Made by a program: the position numbers and the translations under genes. Below, one piece after another: positions 53,264 to 62,363 of a stretch of DNA of 64,000 nucleotides. Positions within the stretch are counted from its first letter, which is position 1. Every line of letters starts with the position of its first letter. The notes under the pieces were generated by a model. That model was not told where the DNA came from. It worked only from the letters and a program-made list of their open reading frames with translations, and did no database searches. Origin of the DNA: UBA4416 sp040387555 (GTDB lineage Bacteria; Bacteroidota; Bacteroidia; B-17B0; Aurantibacillaceae); the NCBI GenBank assembly GCA_040387555.1, contig JAZKDO010000001.1, positions 248,001-312,000 of the forward strand, given 5' to 3'.

Positions 53264-53944
53264 ATGTTTGATCAAAATGAATTTAAAAAATACGCCACAA
53301 AACATGTTGGCATCAATAGTTTAACATACGATAGTTATGTTTCTGCTATTACTCCGGGAATCAGAAATCTAACTCCAAATATTATTGAAGAAAGACAGCT
53401 TAATGTTTCCGTATTGGACGTTTTTTCACGTTTAATGATGGACCGGATTATTTTCCTGGGAACTGGAATTAACGATCAGGTAGCTAATATTGTACAAGCT
53501 CAATTATTATTTTTAGAATCTGTTGATTCTAAAAAAGATATTCAGATTTATTTGAATTCTCCGGGCGGATCAGTATATGCCGGTTTAGGTATATATGACA
53601 CTATGCAAATTATCAAACCGGATGTTGCAACTATTTGTACAGGCATGGCTGCCAGTATGGGTGCAGTATTGCAATGTGCGGGCGCCAAAGGCAAACGTAC
53701 AGCATTAAAACATGCACGTGTAATGATTCACCAACCTTTGGGAGGTGCTGAAGGACAGGCATCAGATATCGAGATCACAGCTCGTGAGATCCAGAAATTG
53801 AAAAAAGAACTATATGAAATTATAGCTTTACACAGCGGACAAACGTATGAAAAAGTTTGGGCAGATAGTGACCGTGATTACTGGATGATTGCTCAGGAAG
53901 CAAAAGATTATGGGATGATTGACGAAGTATTAATGAAAAAATAA
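53264..53944 (+). CDS. clpP: ATP-dependent Clp protease proteolytic subunit
   Basis: A 226-residue serine protease subunit that forms the tetradecameric ClpP barrel. The catalytic Ser is at residue 131 (GMAASMG), His at residue 156 (MIHQP), and Asp in the DRDYWM segment. Other features are FLGTGINDQVANIVQAQLL and SPGGSVYAGLGIYD. ATG 53264 is chosen over 53222 because a clear promoter lies between. A strong terminator follows. No clpX lies next to it in this window, unlike many bacteria. Confidence 0.96.
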   Translation: MFDQNEFKKYATKHVGINSLTYDSYVSAITPGIRNLTPNIIEERQLNVSVLDVFSRLMMDRIIFLGTGINDQVANIVQAQLLFLESVDSKKDIQIYLNSPGGSVYAGLGIYDTMQIIKPDVATICTGMAASMGAVLQCAGAKGKRTALKHARVMIHQPLGGAEGQASDIEITAREIQKLKKELYEIIALHSGQTYEKVWADSDRDYWMIAQEAKDYGMIDEVLMKK

Positions 53945-53958
53945 AATTTGAAAAATTT

Positions 53959-53992
53959 AAGAGCTCCGATAAGAAATTATCGGAGCTCTTTT
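53959..53992. terminator. Terminator after clpP
   Basis: A perfect 14-bp stem AAGAGCTCCGATAA / TTATCGGAGCTCTT with a GAAA loop, followed by T residues. It lies between converging genes and may act on both. Confidence 0.92.
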
Positions 53993-54001
53993 AGTTTATA
54001 C

Positions 54002-54547
54002 TTACTTCAAAGTAAAATTGAATTCTTTATAAATATACCATTGATCTTTCTCATGTTTTAAAAGAGCAATTGAATTACAAGAGAAGTTTCCTGAAAATAA
54101 TTTGTCTTTATACTCTTCCCACACTTTGTAAAACACTGGTTTCTTAACGTCTCTGAAAGCAACTGTTACATGGGGATGAAATCCTCTGAGGTCATCTGAT
54201 TGGTTAAACAACATAAGACGTCGTTTCACATGCAGTACTAATTGCTTTTGCAATTCAAATAGCTTTTGTTGCTCAGCCACATTAATAAAAATGACTCTTG
54301 GTTCGAAGCAACTATAATTATCCAACGTTATTGAAAACTGAGTATCAAACTGAAAAGCTTCCAGGCAGGAAATCAATTTATTCTCCTTTTCCTCTTCAAA
54401 AGAAAAAGGCATGTGTAATGTAATGTGAGCGGGAGATTGCAGAGCTCCTTTGGTTTGGTAAGTCTCAAAAATATTCTGTTTTATATTCCTGATTTCACTC
54501 AGTATAGGCTCGGGAGGGACTATTGCTATAAAATATTTTTTTAGCAT
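54002..54547 (-). CDS. 2'-5' RNA ligase/2',3'-cyclic phosphodiesterase-family protein
   Basis: A 181-residue protein with the two HxTx motifs of the LigT/2H phosphoesterase family: HITL at about residue 42 and HVTV at about residue 127. Such enzymes cleave 2',3'-cyclic phosphates on RNA ends or join 2'-5' ends. The protein is cytoplasmic. Its ATG follows the stop of the SpoIIE gene with no intervening base (TAG ATG), so translational coupling is likely. Confidence 0.88.
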   Translation of the reverse strand: MLKKYFIAIVPPEPILSEIRNIKQNIFETYQTKGALQSPAHITLHMPFSFEEEKENKLISCLEAFQFDTQFSITLDNYSCFEPRVIFINVAEQQKLFELQKQLVLHVKRRLMLFNQSDDLRGFHPHVTVAFRDVKKPVFYKVWEEYKDKLFSGNFSCNSIALLKHEKDQWYIYKEFNFTLK

Positions 54548-56728
54548 CTAAAATTTAATTCCAACAACTAATACATCATCCACCTGTTCAAGGCTACCCT
54601 TCCAGGATAAAAATTCCGATTCAAGATGCGTCTTTTGATTCTGTAAAGATGTGTCTTTAAATCCAAGTAACATTTCGTTAAGCTGCTTATATTTAAACTT
54701 TTTCCCTTTAGGTCCTCCAAACTGGTCGGCAAATCCATCGGTATATAAATAAAGAGCATCATCTTTCATTAAATCCACTGAATGTAAAGTGAACGCTTCA
54801 GTTTTTTCACCTTTCCCTACAGGCATTTTATCTTTTGACAATTCAATAATCTCATTATCGCGAACCAATACAGGCTCGTTATTTGCAGCAGCATAAGTTA
54901 TCGTTCTCGACTCCGCTTCACCTAAAAAGCTCATGTCAATGCAGATTAAGATACCATCCATTCCGTCTTTTTGTGCCCCATCACTAATTGTTGAAATCAA
55001 TCGCTGACGTACATAATTAAAAATTTCATTGGGTTTCTCAATATGTTTTTCTTTAATAGCCTCACTCAAAAAACCCATATTCAACAAACTCATAAACGCA
55101 CCCGGAACTCCATGTCCGGTGCTATCGCAAACAGCCAGGTAAAATTTATTATTAAAGGTAGTTGCCCAATAGAAATCACCACTCACAATATCCTTCGGCT
55201 GAAACAGAATAAAATTTTCAGGGATACTTTCTGATATCTCATCAGCATTTGTAATTAATGCAGATTGAATGCGTTTGGCATAATGAATGGAGTCCAGTGT
55301 TTCCTTTTGATGTTCTTCTACTAATTCTTTTTGTTTTTGCAGTTCAGTCTTTTGCAACTGAATTACCTGGTTTTGTTTTTGTGTGACCTTGAACCTGTTA
55401 AACATAAACGCACCAAATAATCCTACTAATATAATTCCTCCATATAATGCAAAGCGTTGAGTTTTCTCTTGTTTTAGTTGCGCGTTAATTACTTTTTTCT
55501 CTTCATACACACGCACGCTATCCTCAGCCGCTTTTTTCTCATACATGTATTGGTATTGTTTCTGAAGAGCAGCTTTCCTGTTATTCTGACTTTTCAAGCT
55601 GTCGCGCATGGCAATTTCCAATTCATACATTTTAAAAGCATCTTCAAACTTATTCTGCTGCTTGTAAATATTTTTCAATGTACCGGCGTTCCTTAAAATG
55701 AGCTCAGGCTGCCCCACCTCTTTTGCAACAGCCATGCTGATCTGAGCAGTTGATAAAGCATTTTTTATGTCGCCGAGCTTTAAAAACAAATTGGAAATAT
55801 TATTTGTGACATAAGCGCTGCCAACTATATTACCAACTTCCTCATGAATAAAACGACTTTTTTCAAAATATTCCATCGCCTTTCCTAAACTATCATCCAT
55901 ATCCTCATATACAATAGCAATATTATTTAATGAATATGCCATTCCCCTCTTGTCTTGAATTTCGGATTGAATTTTGAAACTTCTCCTATAATAACTTAAA
56001 GCCCTCGCTTTTGATTCGCGCAGACATTCCTTTCTCTCATTTTTACAATATGGGTCACCATATTTTTCATAAACAGCTCCAATGTTATTGAGAGATTGTG
56101 ATTCACCTCGTTTGTCTCCTGCTTCCTTTCTGAATATTAAACTCTTATTATAATATTCCAAGGCTTTAACAACTTCTCCTTGATTTATATATAGATAACC
56201 GATATCATTTAACGACATGGCAATTTCAGCCTTATCATTTATTTCTTCCTGTATTTTTAGCGCTTTATGGTAGTATTCTAGCGCCATCGGAATGTCTCCG
56301 CTATTATCGTAGGTGAATCCAAGGTTATGCAGAGCACTTGCCATTCCGATTTTATAATTGTTTTCGATATGTGTGTCAAGACTCTTTTTATAAAATAGTA
56401 TCGCGGTATTAATATCGCCTTGTTCCGCTTTAATGATACCAATATTATTCAAAGCCGAGGCTTTAGCTTTTAACAAGGCGTTTCTTTCATTTGCATTAGC
56501 TCTATTTAGTGCGCTACCAATGTGTTCGAGTGTTTTTTCACTTAAGGGAATAACCGTATCCGGATTTGATTCGTAAAGCAGTTCAGTAATTAAAATTAAA
56601 AGATTGCATTTTGTTGTATCATAACTTGCCTTAGCTAATTCTTTATTTAAAGAATCGAGAGGGCTTTTCTGAGAATACAAAAACGAACTTAAAAAAACCG
56701 TAAGCGATAGAAAAATGTTTTTATACAT
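54548..56728 (-). CDS. TPR-repeat membrane protein with SpoIIE phosphatase domain
   Basis: A 726-residue protein. A signal or anchor segment lies at 1-19. About seven tetratricopeptide repeats follow (about 60-350; LNNIG and LEYYHKAL patterns). One membrane segment (about 430-450) precedes a coiled coil (about 455-495). The C-terminal 240 residues are a PP2C-like SpoIIE domain (PKDIVSGDFYWATTF, VCDSTGHGVPGAFMSLL, YTDGFADQFGG, DDVLVVGIKF) with the Asp/Gly metal-site residues present. It probably dephosphorylates a partner protein in response to a periplasmic signal. No anti-sigma or anti-anti-sigma factor gene is seen. Confidence 0.93.
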   Translation of the reverse strand: MYKNIFLSLTVFLSSFLYSQKSPLDSLNKELAKASYDTTKCNLLILITELLYESNPDTVIPLSEKTLEHIGSALNRANANERNALLKAKASALNNIGIIKAEQGDINTAILFYKKSLDTHIENNYKIGMASALHNLGFTYDNSGDIPMALEYYHKALKIQEEINDKAEIAMSLNDIGYLYINQGEVVKALEYYNKSLIFRKEAGDKRGESQSLNNIGAVYEKYGDPYCKNERKECLRESKARALSYYRRSFKIQSEIQDKRGMAYSLNNIAIVYEDMDDSLGKAMEYFEKSRFIHEEVGNIVGSAYVTNNISNLFLKLGDIKNALSTAQISMAVAKEVGQPELILRNAGTLKNIYKQQNKFEDAFKMYELEIAMRDSLKSQNNRKAALQKQYQYMYEKKAAEDSVRVYEEKKVINAQLKQEKTQRFALYGGIILVGLFGAFMFNRFKVTQKQNQVIQLQKTELQKQKELVEEHQKETLDSIHYAKRIQSALITNADEISESIPENFILFQPKDIVSGDFYWATTFNNKFYLAVCDSTGHGVPGAFMSLLNMGFLSEAIKEKHIEKPNEIFNYVRQRLISTISDGAQKDGMDGILICIDMSFLGEAESRTITYAAANNEPVLVRDNEIIELSKDKMPVGKGEKTEAFTLHSVDLMKDDALYLYTDGFADQFGGPKGKKFKYKQLNEMLLGFKDTSLQNQKTHLESEFLSWKGSLEQVDDVLVVGIKF

Positions 56729-56809
56729 TGTCAGAATTTCAATTAATCTTAATCGTCCTATTCAAATATAATCATCATTGAGCCTTTCGATATATGCTAA
56801 ATCTTAAGT

Positions 56810-56842
56810 TTTGAAAGATAACTCTTAAAATAATTACATTTG
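56810..56842 (+). promoter_or_regulatory. Candidate promoter of the methionine sulfoxide reductase gene
   Basis: -33 TTTG at 56810-56813, 21 bases, -7 box TACATTTG at 56835-56842. The leader would be about 44 bases. Confidence 0.55.
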
Positions 56843-56889
56843 TACATAAAAATAAACAAATTTTATTAGCTCAAATAATATAATTTATC

Positions 56890-57366
56890 ATGGCAGAAGA
56901 TCTCCAGATTAATGGTTCTACAAAAGAAGAAAAGTATCACTCGTTAATTCCACAAATAAAAGCATTGCTCGATGGCGAAACAGATCAGATAGCTAACATG
57001 GCCAACATTTGCGCGGCACTTAAAACCGGGTTTAATTTTTTCTGGGTAGGTTTTTATCTTGTTAAAAATGATCAGTTGGTGTTAGGCCCATTTCAAGGAC
57101 CGGTGGCTTGTACACGAATTCAGTTAGGTAAAGGTGTTTGCGGCACGGCCTGGAAAAATAATGAAGTTGTTATTGTAGAGGACGTAGATGCATTCCCAGG
57201 ACATATTGCATGTAGCTCTTTGTCAAAATCAGAAATTGTGCTACCGCTTTACAATTCTCAAAAAGAAATTATTGGTGTTTTAGATGTGGACAGCGATCAT
57301 TATAAGTTCTTCGATAAAACGGATGAATATTTTCTTGGCGAGGTTATTCAATTATTAAACCTGTAG
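56890..57366 (+). CDS. Free methionine-(R)-sulfoxide reductase (GAF domain)
   Basis: A 158-residue single GAF-domain enzyme that reduces free Met-R-sulfoxide. The three conserved Cys are Cys74 (GPVACTRI), Cys84 (GVCGTAW) and Cys108 (HIACSS). The 10- and 24-residue spacings match the reductase as I recall it (Cys84, Cys94, Cys118 in E. coli). WVGFYL and VLDVDSDHY complete the fold. It is cytoplasmic and dependent on thioredoxin in the family. Confidence 0.93.
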   Translation: MAEDLQINGSTKEEKYHSLIPQIKALLDGETDQIANMANICAALKTGFNFFWVGFYLVKNDQLVLGPFQGPVACTRIQLGKGVCGTAWKNNEVVIVEDVDAFPGHIACSSLSKSEIVLPLYNSQKEIIGVLDVDSDHYKFFDKTDEYFLGEVIQLLNL

Positions 57367-57454
57367 CTTTAGAAACCTACAAATCTAATTTGTATTTTCT
57401 TACAATTTTCGTAATCTTTGATAGGTAAAAAATAACCAAGTTAAAAACAAAACA

Positions 57455-59230
57455 ATGGAAATTACACGTGTATTTGATATTTTAGAATTATATAAAACTA
57501 AATATCGTAAAGATGATATCTTATCTGCAAAAGAGAACAAGGAGTGGAAAAAATACAGCAGTGATGATTTGATTAATTATACCAACCTGGTAAGTTCCGG
57601 ATTATTAGCGCTTGGCTTAACTGATAAAGATAAAGTAGCTATCATTTCAAACAACCGCCCAGAATGGAATTTTTGTGATTTTGGCTGCCAGCAGGCAAAT
57701 ATTGTAACGGTTCCTATTTTTCCAACAATCAGTAATAACGATCTTCAATTTATTTTAAATCATGCGGAAGTTAAAGCTGTTTTTATTTCGGATAAATCAA
57801 TTTACTCTAAATTAGTTACAATTGAAAAGGAAATTCCTCATTTAAAACACATTATTAGTTTTAATGCAATAGATGGAATTATGTCTTTTAAGGATTTTAT
57901 TGAGCTTGGAAAGAAAAATGAGTTTCCTGAAAAAATTGATGCTATAAAAAAATCTATTTTACCTTCAAATCTTTTAACAATACTTTATACATCTGGCACA
58001 ACAGGTACTCCAAAAGGTGTTATGATCACACATCATAATCTTGTTTCAAACATTTTAGCCGTTCAGGATTTTGCCCCCTTTAAAAGTTGGTGGAAAGCAT
58101 TGAGTTTTCTTCCTCTTAACCATGTTTACGAACGGATGGTTTGTACATTGTATTTATACAAAGGCATATCTGTGTATTATGCAGAGGGCCTGGAAACGAT
58201 TGGCGATAATTTAAAAGAAATTCAACCACAAATTTTTGTTTCTGTACCGCGTTTAATTGAAAGGGTTTACGAAAAAATTACCGGCACGGGCGAAAAACTT
58301 ACCGGCTTTAAACGAAAGATTTTTGATTGGAGTATGCGCCTTGCCAATACTTATGAATTAAATAATAAAAACGGACTCTGGTATAAAATACAACATAAGA
58401 TAGCAGATAAATTAGTGTTCAGTAAATGGCGTGCGGCTGTTGGGGGAAATTTAGTTTGTATTGCTTCCGGTGGTGCAGCTCTTAATCCTAAGTTGGAGCG
58501 CATTTTTTTATGCGCCAATATTATTTGTTTGCAAGGTTATGGCTTAACAGAAACTTGTGTGGTTGTAAGCGTTAACCATTTTGGCGAAGATAATATACGT
58601 ATTGGAACCTGTGGGCCTGTTATTGATGGTGTTTCTGTTAAAATTGCCGAAGAGGACGGCGAAATTTTAGTGAAAGGGCCAAATTTAATGCAGGGCTATT
58701 ATAAAAATCCGGAAGCAACAGCAGAAGTGATGGATAATGAAGGATGGTTTCATACCGGAGATGTTGGTACTTTTATTGAAGGACGCTTTCTAAAAATAAC
58801 TGATCGTAAAAAAGAAATATTTAAAACCAGTTCCGGAAAATATATTGCGCCTTTAATGATCGAAAATAAAATTAAAGAATGCCGTTTTGTTGAACAAAGC
58901 ATGATCGTTGGTGAAAATCAAAAATTTGCTTCTGCCATCATTGTTCCATCATTTGTAAATTTTAAAGAATATTGTAAGGATAATAAAATCTCCTGGACAA
59001 CTAATGAAGAAATGAGTAAACATGAAGAATTAAAACGGTTGATTAACGATCATGTTAAGTTGATGAATAAATCACTTGCTCCTTACGAGCAATTAAAACG
59101 CGTGGCCATTTTAAACAAAGAATGGAGTATTGAGGGCGGAGAACTAACTCCAAAAATGAGCTTAAAGCGGAAGATCATTAAGGAGAAAAATATGGAGGCT
59201 ATAAATAAAATATTTGCCGTAGAGGATTAA
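57455..59230 (+). CDS. Long-chain acyl-CoA synthetase (AMP-forming)
   Basis: A 591-residue adenylate-forming enzyme that activates fatty acids to acyl-CoA. The AMP-binding P-loop is TSGTTGTPKGVMITH at about residue 178, with later core motifs QGYGLTET and GWFHTGDVG. The linker DRKKEIFKTSSGKYI ends in the catalytic Lys region. It matches the long-chain (FadD15/FAA-type) branch. Exact chain length is not deducible. mutY follows on the same strand with a short gap. Confidence 0.93.
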   Translation: MEITRVFDILELYKTKYRKDDILSAKENKEWKKYSSDDLINYTNLVSSGLLALGLTDKDKVAIISNNRPEWNFCDFGCQQANIVTVPIFPTISNNDLQFILNHAEVKAVFISDKSIYSKLVTIEKEIPHLKHIISFNAIDGIMSFKDFIELGKKNEFPEKIDAIKKSILPSNLLTILYTSGTTGTPKGVMITHHNLVSNILAVQDFAPFKSWWKALSFLPLNHVYERMVCTLYLYKGISVYYAEGLETIGDNLKEIQPQIFVSVPRLIERVYEKITGTGEKLTGFKRKIFDWSMRLANTYELNNKNGLWYKIQHKIADKLVFSKWRAAVGGNLVCIASGGAALNPKLERIFLCANIICLQGYGLTETCVVVSVNHFGEDNIRIGTCGPVIDGVSVKIAEEDGEILVKGPNLMQGYYKNPEATAEVMDNEGWFHTGDVGTFIEGRFLKITDRKKEIFKTSSGKYIAPLMIENKIKECRFVEQSMIVGENQKFASAIIVPSFVNFKEYCKDNKISWTTNEEMSKHEELKRLINDHVKLMNKSLAPYEQLKRVAILNKEWSIEGGELTPKMSLKRKIIKEKNMEAINKIFAVED

Positions 59231-59269
59231 TCAAGAGTGAGAAAGTTGGCAGATTTTGAAAATTTGTCA

Positions 59270-59292
59270 GTTCGAGCGAAGTCGAGAACCGA
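59270..59292. repeat. TTCGAGCGAAGTCGAGAA-type short repeat
   Basis: A stem-forming copy of the repeat seen near 31661, 36730 and 42297. It lies in the region between the acyl-CoA synthetase and mutY and affects the choice of mutY start. Confidence 0.7.
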
Positions 59293-59314
59293 AATAAAAT
59301 ATCCTCATAATGTA

Positions 59315-60352
59315 ATGCACCCTATTTCTGACCTTTTAATTTCCTGGTACAAAAAAAACAAGCGTGATCTTCCATGGAGAGATACCAAAGATCCTTATAA
59401 TATCTGGATGTCAGAAATCATTTTACAACAAACACAAGTTGTACAGGGACTTAATTATTATAATAAATTCATTGATACATTTCCTACTGTTACTGAACTG
59501 GCAAATGCGCCCGAAGACAAAGTAATGCGCCTATGGCAGGGACTCGGATATTATTCAAGAGCGAGAAACTTACATGCTGCTGCCAAAGCCATTAAACTAA
59601 ATCATAAAGGGAAATTTCCTGTCACTTATGAAACCATTAAAGAGCTAAAAGGTGTAGGAGATTATACTGCCGCTGCTATTTCCTCATTTGCTTTTGATTT
59701 ACCACATGCGGTTGTAGATGGAAATGTTTACAGAGTGTTATCGCGTTTGTTTGATATTAGTACTCCAATTAATTCAACCCAAGGGAAAAAAGAATTTCAG
59801 TTAGTAGCAGATGAATTATTAAATAAAAAGCAACCGGCACTGCATAATAGTTCTATGATGGAATTTGGCGCATTGTGTTGCAAACCTCAAAATCCAAAAT
59901 GTGAAGATTGTCCTTTGCAAATTCATTGTATGGCTTTTCATAATAACACCGTTGGTTTACGTCCTGTTAAGGATAAAAAAATAAAAATACGGGAGCGATT
60001 CCTTCATTACTTTATTTTTAATTACAAGGATAATGTATTTATTCAAAAAAGAACTGAAAAAGATATCTGGCAGAACCTGTATGAATTTTTTTTAATAGAA
60101 ACTAGTGAAGCCACAGATTCTAAAATATTATTAAAGCATAAAACAATAAAAGATTTAGGGATAAATTTTAAAGTAAACTCCATTACTGTTGCAAAAAAAC
60201 ACGTGCTCTCACACCAACACTTGTATGCAACATTTTACGATGTTGACATTGAAGAGCCTTTAAAAAATATTTTAATTAAAATAAAAAGAGATAGCCTGTC
60301 TACAATTGCTTTTCCGCAATTGATTATTAAATATCTGGATAAAAAGCCTTAA
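59315..60352 (+). CDS. mutY: A/G-specific adenine glycosylase
   Basis: A 345-residue base-excision enzyme that removes adenine paired with 8-oxoguanine. The helix-hairpin-helix is LKGVGDYTAAAISSFAF, the catalytic Asp lies in HAVVDGNVYRVLSR, and EIILQQTQV carries the general-acid Glu. The 4Fe-4S loop has Cys at CxxxxxxCxxCxxxxxC (CCKPQNPKCEDCPLQIHC). A C-terminal NUDIX-like domain recognises oxoguanine. ATG 59315 is preferred; a GTG at 59237 would translate the short repeat into the N-terminus. Confidence 0.94.
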   Translation: MHPISDLLISWYKKNKRDLPWRDTKDPYNIWMSEIILQQTQVVQGLNYYNKFIDTFPTVTELANAPEDKVMRLWQGLGYYSRARNLHAAAKAIKLNHKGKFPVTYETIKELKGVGDYTAAAISSFAFDLPHAVVDGNVYRVLSRLFDISTPINSTQGKKEFQLVADELLNKKQPALHNSSMMEFGALCCKPQNPKCEDCPLQIHCMAFHNNTVGLRPVKDKKIKIRERFLHYFIFNYKDNVFIQKRTEKDIWQNLYEFFLIETSEATDSKILLKHKTIKDLGINFKVNSITVAKKHVLSHQHLYATFYDVDIEEPLKNILIKIKRDSLSTIAFPQLIIKYLDKKP

Positions 60353-60450
60353 AACTGTAGAAAGTCTGTAAGCCCTTATTTTATTAATAATCATTGAGTA
60401 AACTGATGTCGTTGATGAGTCAAAATACAAAGATAAATAGATTCTTTTTT

Positions 60451-60458
60451 TATTTTTG
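60451..60458 (+). promoter_or_regulatory. Candidate -7 box (TATTTTTG) for the choice-of-anchor gene
   Basis: A TAnnTTTG match 41 bases ahead of ATG 60500. No -33 TTG sits at the usual spacing, so support is weak. Confidence 0.35.
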
Positions 60459-60499
60459 CAATCAAATTATTCAATAAATTCTGTACCAAAACAATCCTC

Positions 60500-61294
60500 A
60501 TGAAAAAAATTTTACTTCTTTCTTCAGTTTTCACTTTCTGCACAATTGCTTTTTTATCAACACTTAATACCACTAATGCTAGTTCATCTTTACCAAACGT
60601 AGGAAACGCGGGTGCTCCAATGGACAATGCGGGACAAACCTGCACCAGTTGTCATGGGGGTACTGCTACTCAAACAACCGGTGTAATTTCTTCAGATATT
60701 CCGGCCTCTGGTTATATTAGCGGCACTACTTATAATTTTACAGTGACCATGTCAGGTGCTGCTTCTTATGGTTATGAAATAACACCTCAAACACCAACTT
60801 CAAATGTTGGATTAGGAACGCTCATTTCTGCACCGGGTTCGAGCGTATCCACAAAATACGTTAGACAATCCATTGAGAAAACGGGTGCAAGCGCAACCTG
60901 GACTTTCAAATGGACAGCTCCGGCAACAGCTCCAACTGTAACTTTTTATGGCGCTTTCAATTATGCCAACAATAATAATAACTCATCGGGAGATGTTATT
61001 AAAACATCATCCGTTACTTATTTAGCTAATACTACAGGAATAGCGGATGCTGCCAAACAAACGAGTGTGATGATTTTTCCAAATCCAACAACAGAGCAAT
61101 TACATATTTCAAACAATGAATTATTATCAGAAGGAAAAATACTCGATGTGAATGGTAATATCACTAAAATAGTGTCAGAACAGGAGTTGATTACAAAATC
61201 CGTTTCTGTTTCTGAGTTAGCTACAGGCGTTTATTTTTTGCATATTTCTTCAGAAAATGGGAAGAACCATTTCTCGAAATTCATTAAAAACTAG
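60500..61294 (+). CDS. Choice-of-anchor V-type secreted protein with CxxCH motif and T9SS sorting domain
   Basis: A 264-residue exported protein. The signal peptide covers 1-26. The mature part starts with GNAGAPMDNAGQTCTSCHGG; the CTSCH motif is of the cytochrome c haem-binding type and is common at the start of choice-of-anchor V (reeler-like) domains. A beta-sandwich of about 120 residues follows. The C-terminus is a type A sorting domain (VMIFPNPTTEQLHISNN, ATGVYFLHI, FIKN). Whether haem is actually bound is open. It heads the plus-strand run of haem-motif, YceI and DUF5777 genes. Confidence 0.87.
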   Translation: MKKILLLSSVFTFCTIAFLSTLNTTNASSSLPNVGNAGAPMDNAGQTCTSCHGGTATQTTGVISSDIPASGYISGTTYNFTVTMSGAASYGYEITPQTPTSNVGLGTLISAPGSSVSTKYVRQSIEKTGASATWTFKWTAPATAPTVTFYGAFNYANNNNNSSGDVIKTSSVTYLANTTGIADAAKQTSVMIFPNPTTEQLHISNNELLSEGKILDVNGNITKIVSEQELITKSVSVSELATGVYFLHISSENGKNHFSKFIKN

Positions 61295-61306
61295 CTGTTA
61301 AATTTT

Positions 61307-61356
61307 AAAAGTGCCGAATTTTTTAGTATTTTTCTAGAAAATTTGGCACTTTTTTC
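61307..61356 (+). terminator. Long terminator after the choice-of-anchor gene
   Basis: A 20-bp stem (beginning AAAAGTGCC, with two G-U pairs) and an eight-base loop, followed by T residues. The downstream genes therefore probably use another promoter or readthrough. Confidence 0.85.
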
Positions 61357-61386
61357 GTTATAAAATATTCAAGTAACCACAAATCA

Positions 61387-61746
61387 ATGAAATTATTTTC
61401 GCTCTTAACAGTATCCTCATTTCTGATATTTTTTTTCTCATGTACTAAAGATGTGGGGCCAAATCCTGATCTGATCCCAAAACCAGCTGAAGGTTGCGAT
61501 ACAATAACCTTTACAAAACATATCATGCCAATTTTCACTAATAGTTGTGTTACTTGTCATTCTCCAGGTGCCCAATCTCCTGAATTATCTGATTACACAC
61601 AAATAAAAGCACAAGTTGACGGCGGACGAATTAAAGCCCGAGTGATTGATCAGGTGCCATCCCCCATGCCACTTGGAAATCCTTTGCCACAAAATGAAAT
61701 TAATATGTTAAAATGCTGGTTGGAATCCGGGGCTCCTAATAATTAA
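61387..61746 (+). CDS. Cytochrome c-like lipoprotein with one CxxCH
   Basis: A 119-residue lipoprotein: signal with lipobox FFSC (Cys19) and one CVTCH haem motif at about residues 54-58. The later Met in SPMPLGNPLPQ is a possible axial ligand. The downstream segment LPQNEINMLKCWLESGAP is typical of small cytochrome-like domains in Bacteroidota. If haem is attached it is a periplasmic or outer-membrane electron carrier. It lies 17 bases ahead of the YceI gene and is likely cotranscribed with it. Confidence 0.83.
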   Translation: MKLFSLLTVSSFLIFFFSCTKDVGPNPDLIPKPAEGCDTITFTKHIMPIFTNSCVTCHSPGAQSPELSDYTQIKAQVDGGRIKARVIDQVPSPMPLGNPLPQNEINMLKCWLESGAPNN

Positions 61747-61763
61747 TTTATAAAAAATAAACT

Positions 61764-62321
61764 ATGAAAACTTTAATTACTACCATCGCTTTTGTTATTG
61801 GATTATCATCCATCGTTAATGCTCAGTTATTCAGAGGCAAACCGGATGCCTCTACAATTTCTTTTTTCTCTAAATCTCCCTTAGAAGATATTGATGCAAC
61901 AAATAAAAAAGCAGTGATTGTTTTAAAAACAACTACCAATGATATTCAATTTGGTGTTCCTATGGTGGGTTTTAAATTTCCAAAACCATTAATGGAGGAG
62001 CATTTCAATGAAAACTATGTAGAATCTGAGAAATTCCCAACCTGTACCTTTAAAGGAAAGATTAATGAAACAATTGATTATACAAAAGATGGTGAACACA
62101 AAGTAACTACAAAAGGAACCTTGAACCTTCACGGCGTTTCGAAAGAAATTGAAGCTCCTGGAACGTTGACAATAAAAGGCAAAGAAATTACAATTGTATC
62201 GGCATTTAAAGTAAGGGTGGCAGACTATAATATTAAAGTTCCTTCCCTGTATGTGCAAAACATCGCCGAGGTGGTTGATGTAAAAGTAAATGCGGTACTT
62301 GAACCGTATGAAAAAAAATAA
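61764..62321 (+). CDS. YceI-family exported lipocalin-like protein
   Basis: A 185-residue protein with a signal peptide (ending VNAQ) and the YceI beta-barrel pattern: ISFFSKSPLEDIDATNK, FPKPLMEEHFNENYVESEKFP, KVTTKGTLNLHGVSKEIE. The family binds isoprenoid chains such as polyprenol or quinone tails in the periplasm. The neighbouring cytochrome-like lipoprotein and outer-membrane-like barrel make a quinone or electron-transfer link possible, but this is inference. Confidence 0.92.
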   Translation: MKTLITTIAFVIGLSSIVNAQLFRGKPDASTISFFSKSPLEDIDATNKKAVIVLKTTTNDIQFGVPMVGFKFPKPLMEEHFNENYVESEKFPTCTFKGKINETIDYTKDGEHKVTTKGTLNLHGVSKEIEAPGTLTIKGKEITIVSAFKVRVADYNIKVPSLYVQNIAEVVDVKVNAVLEPYEKK

Positions 62322-62363
62322 TTTAAAAGATTTAGCTTTAATTGAGTAACAAAACCAATACTT

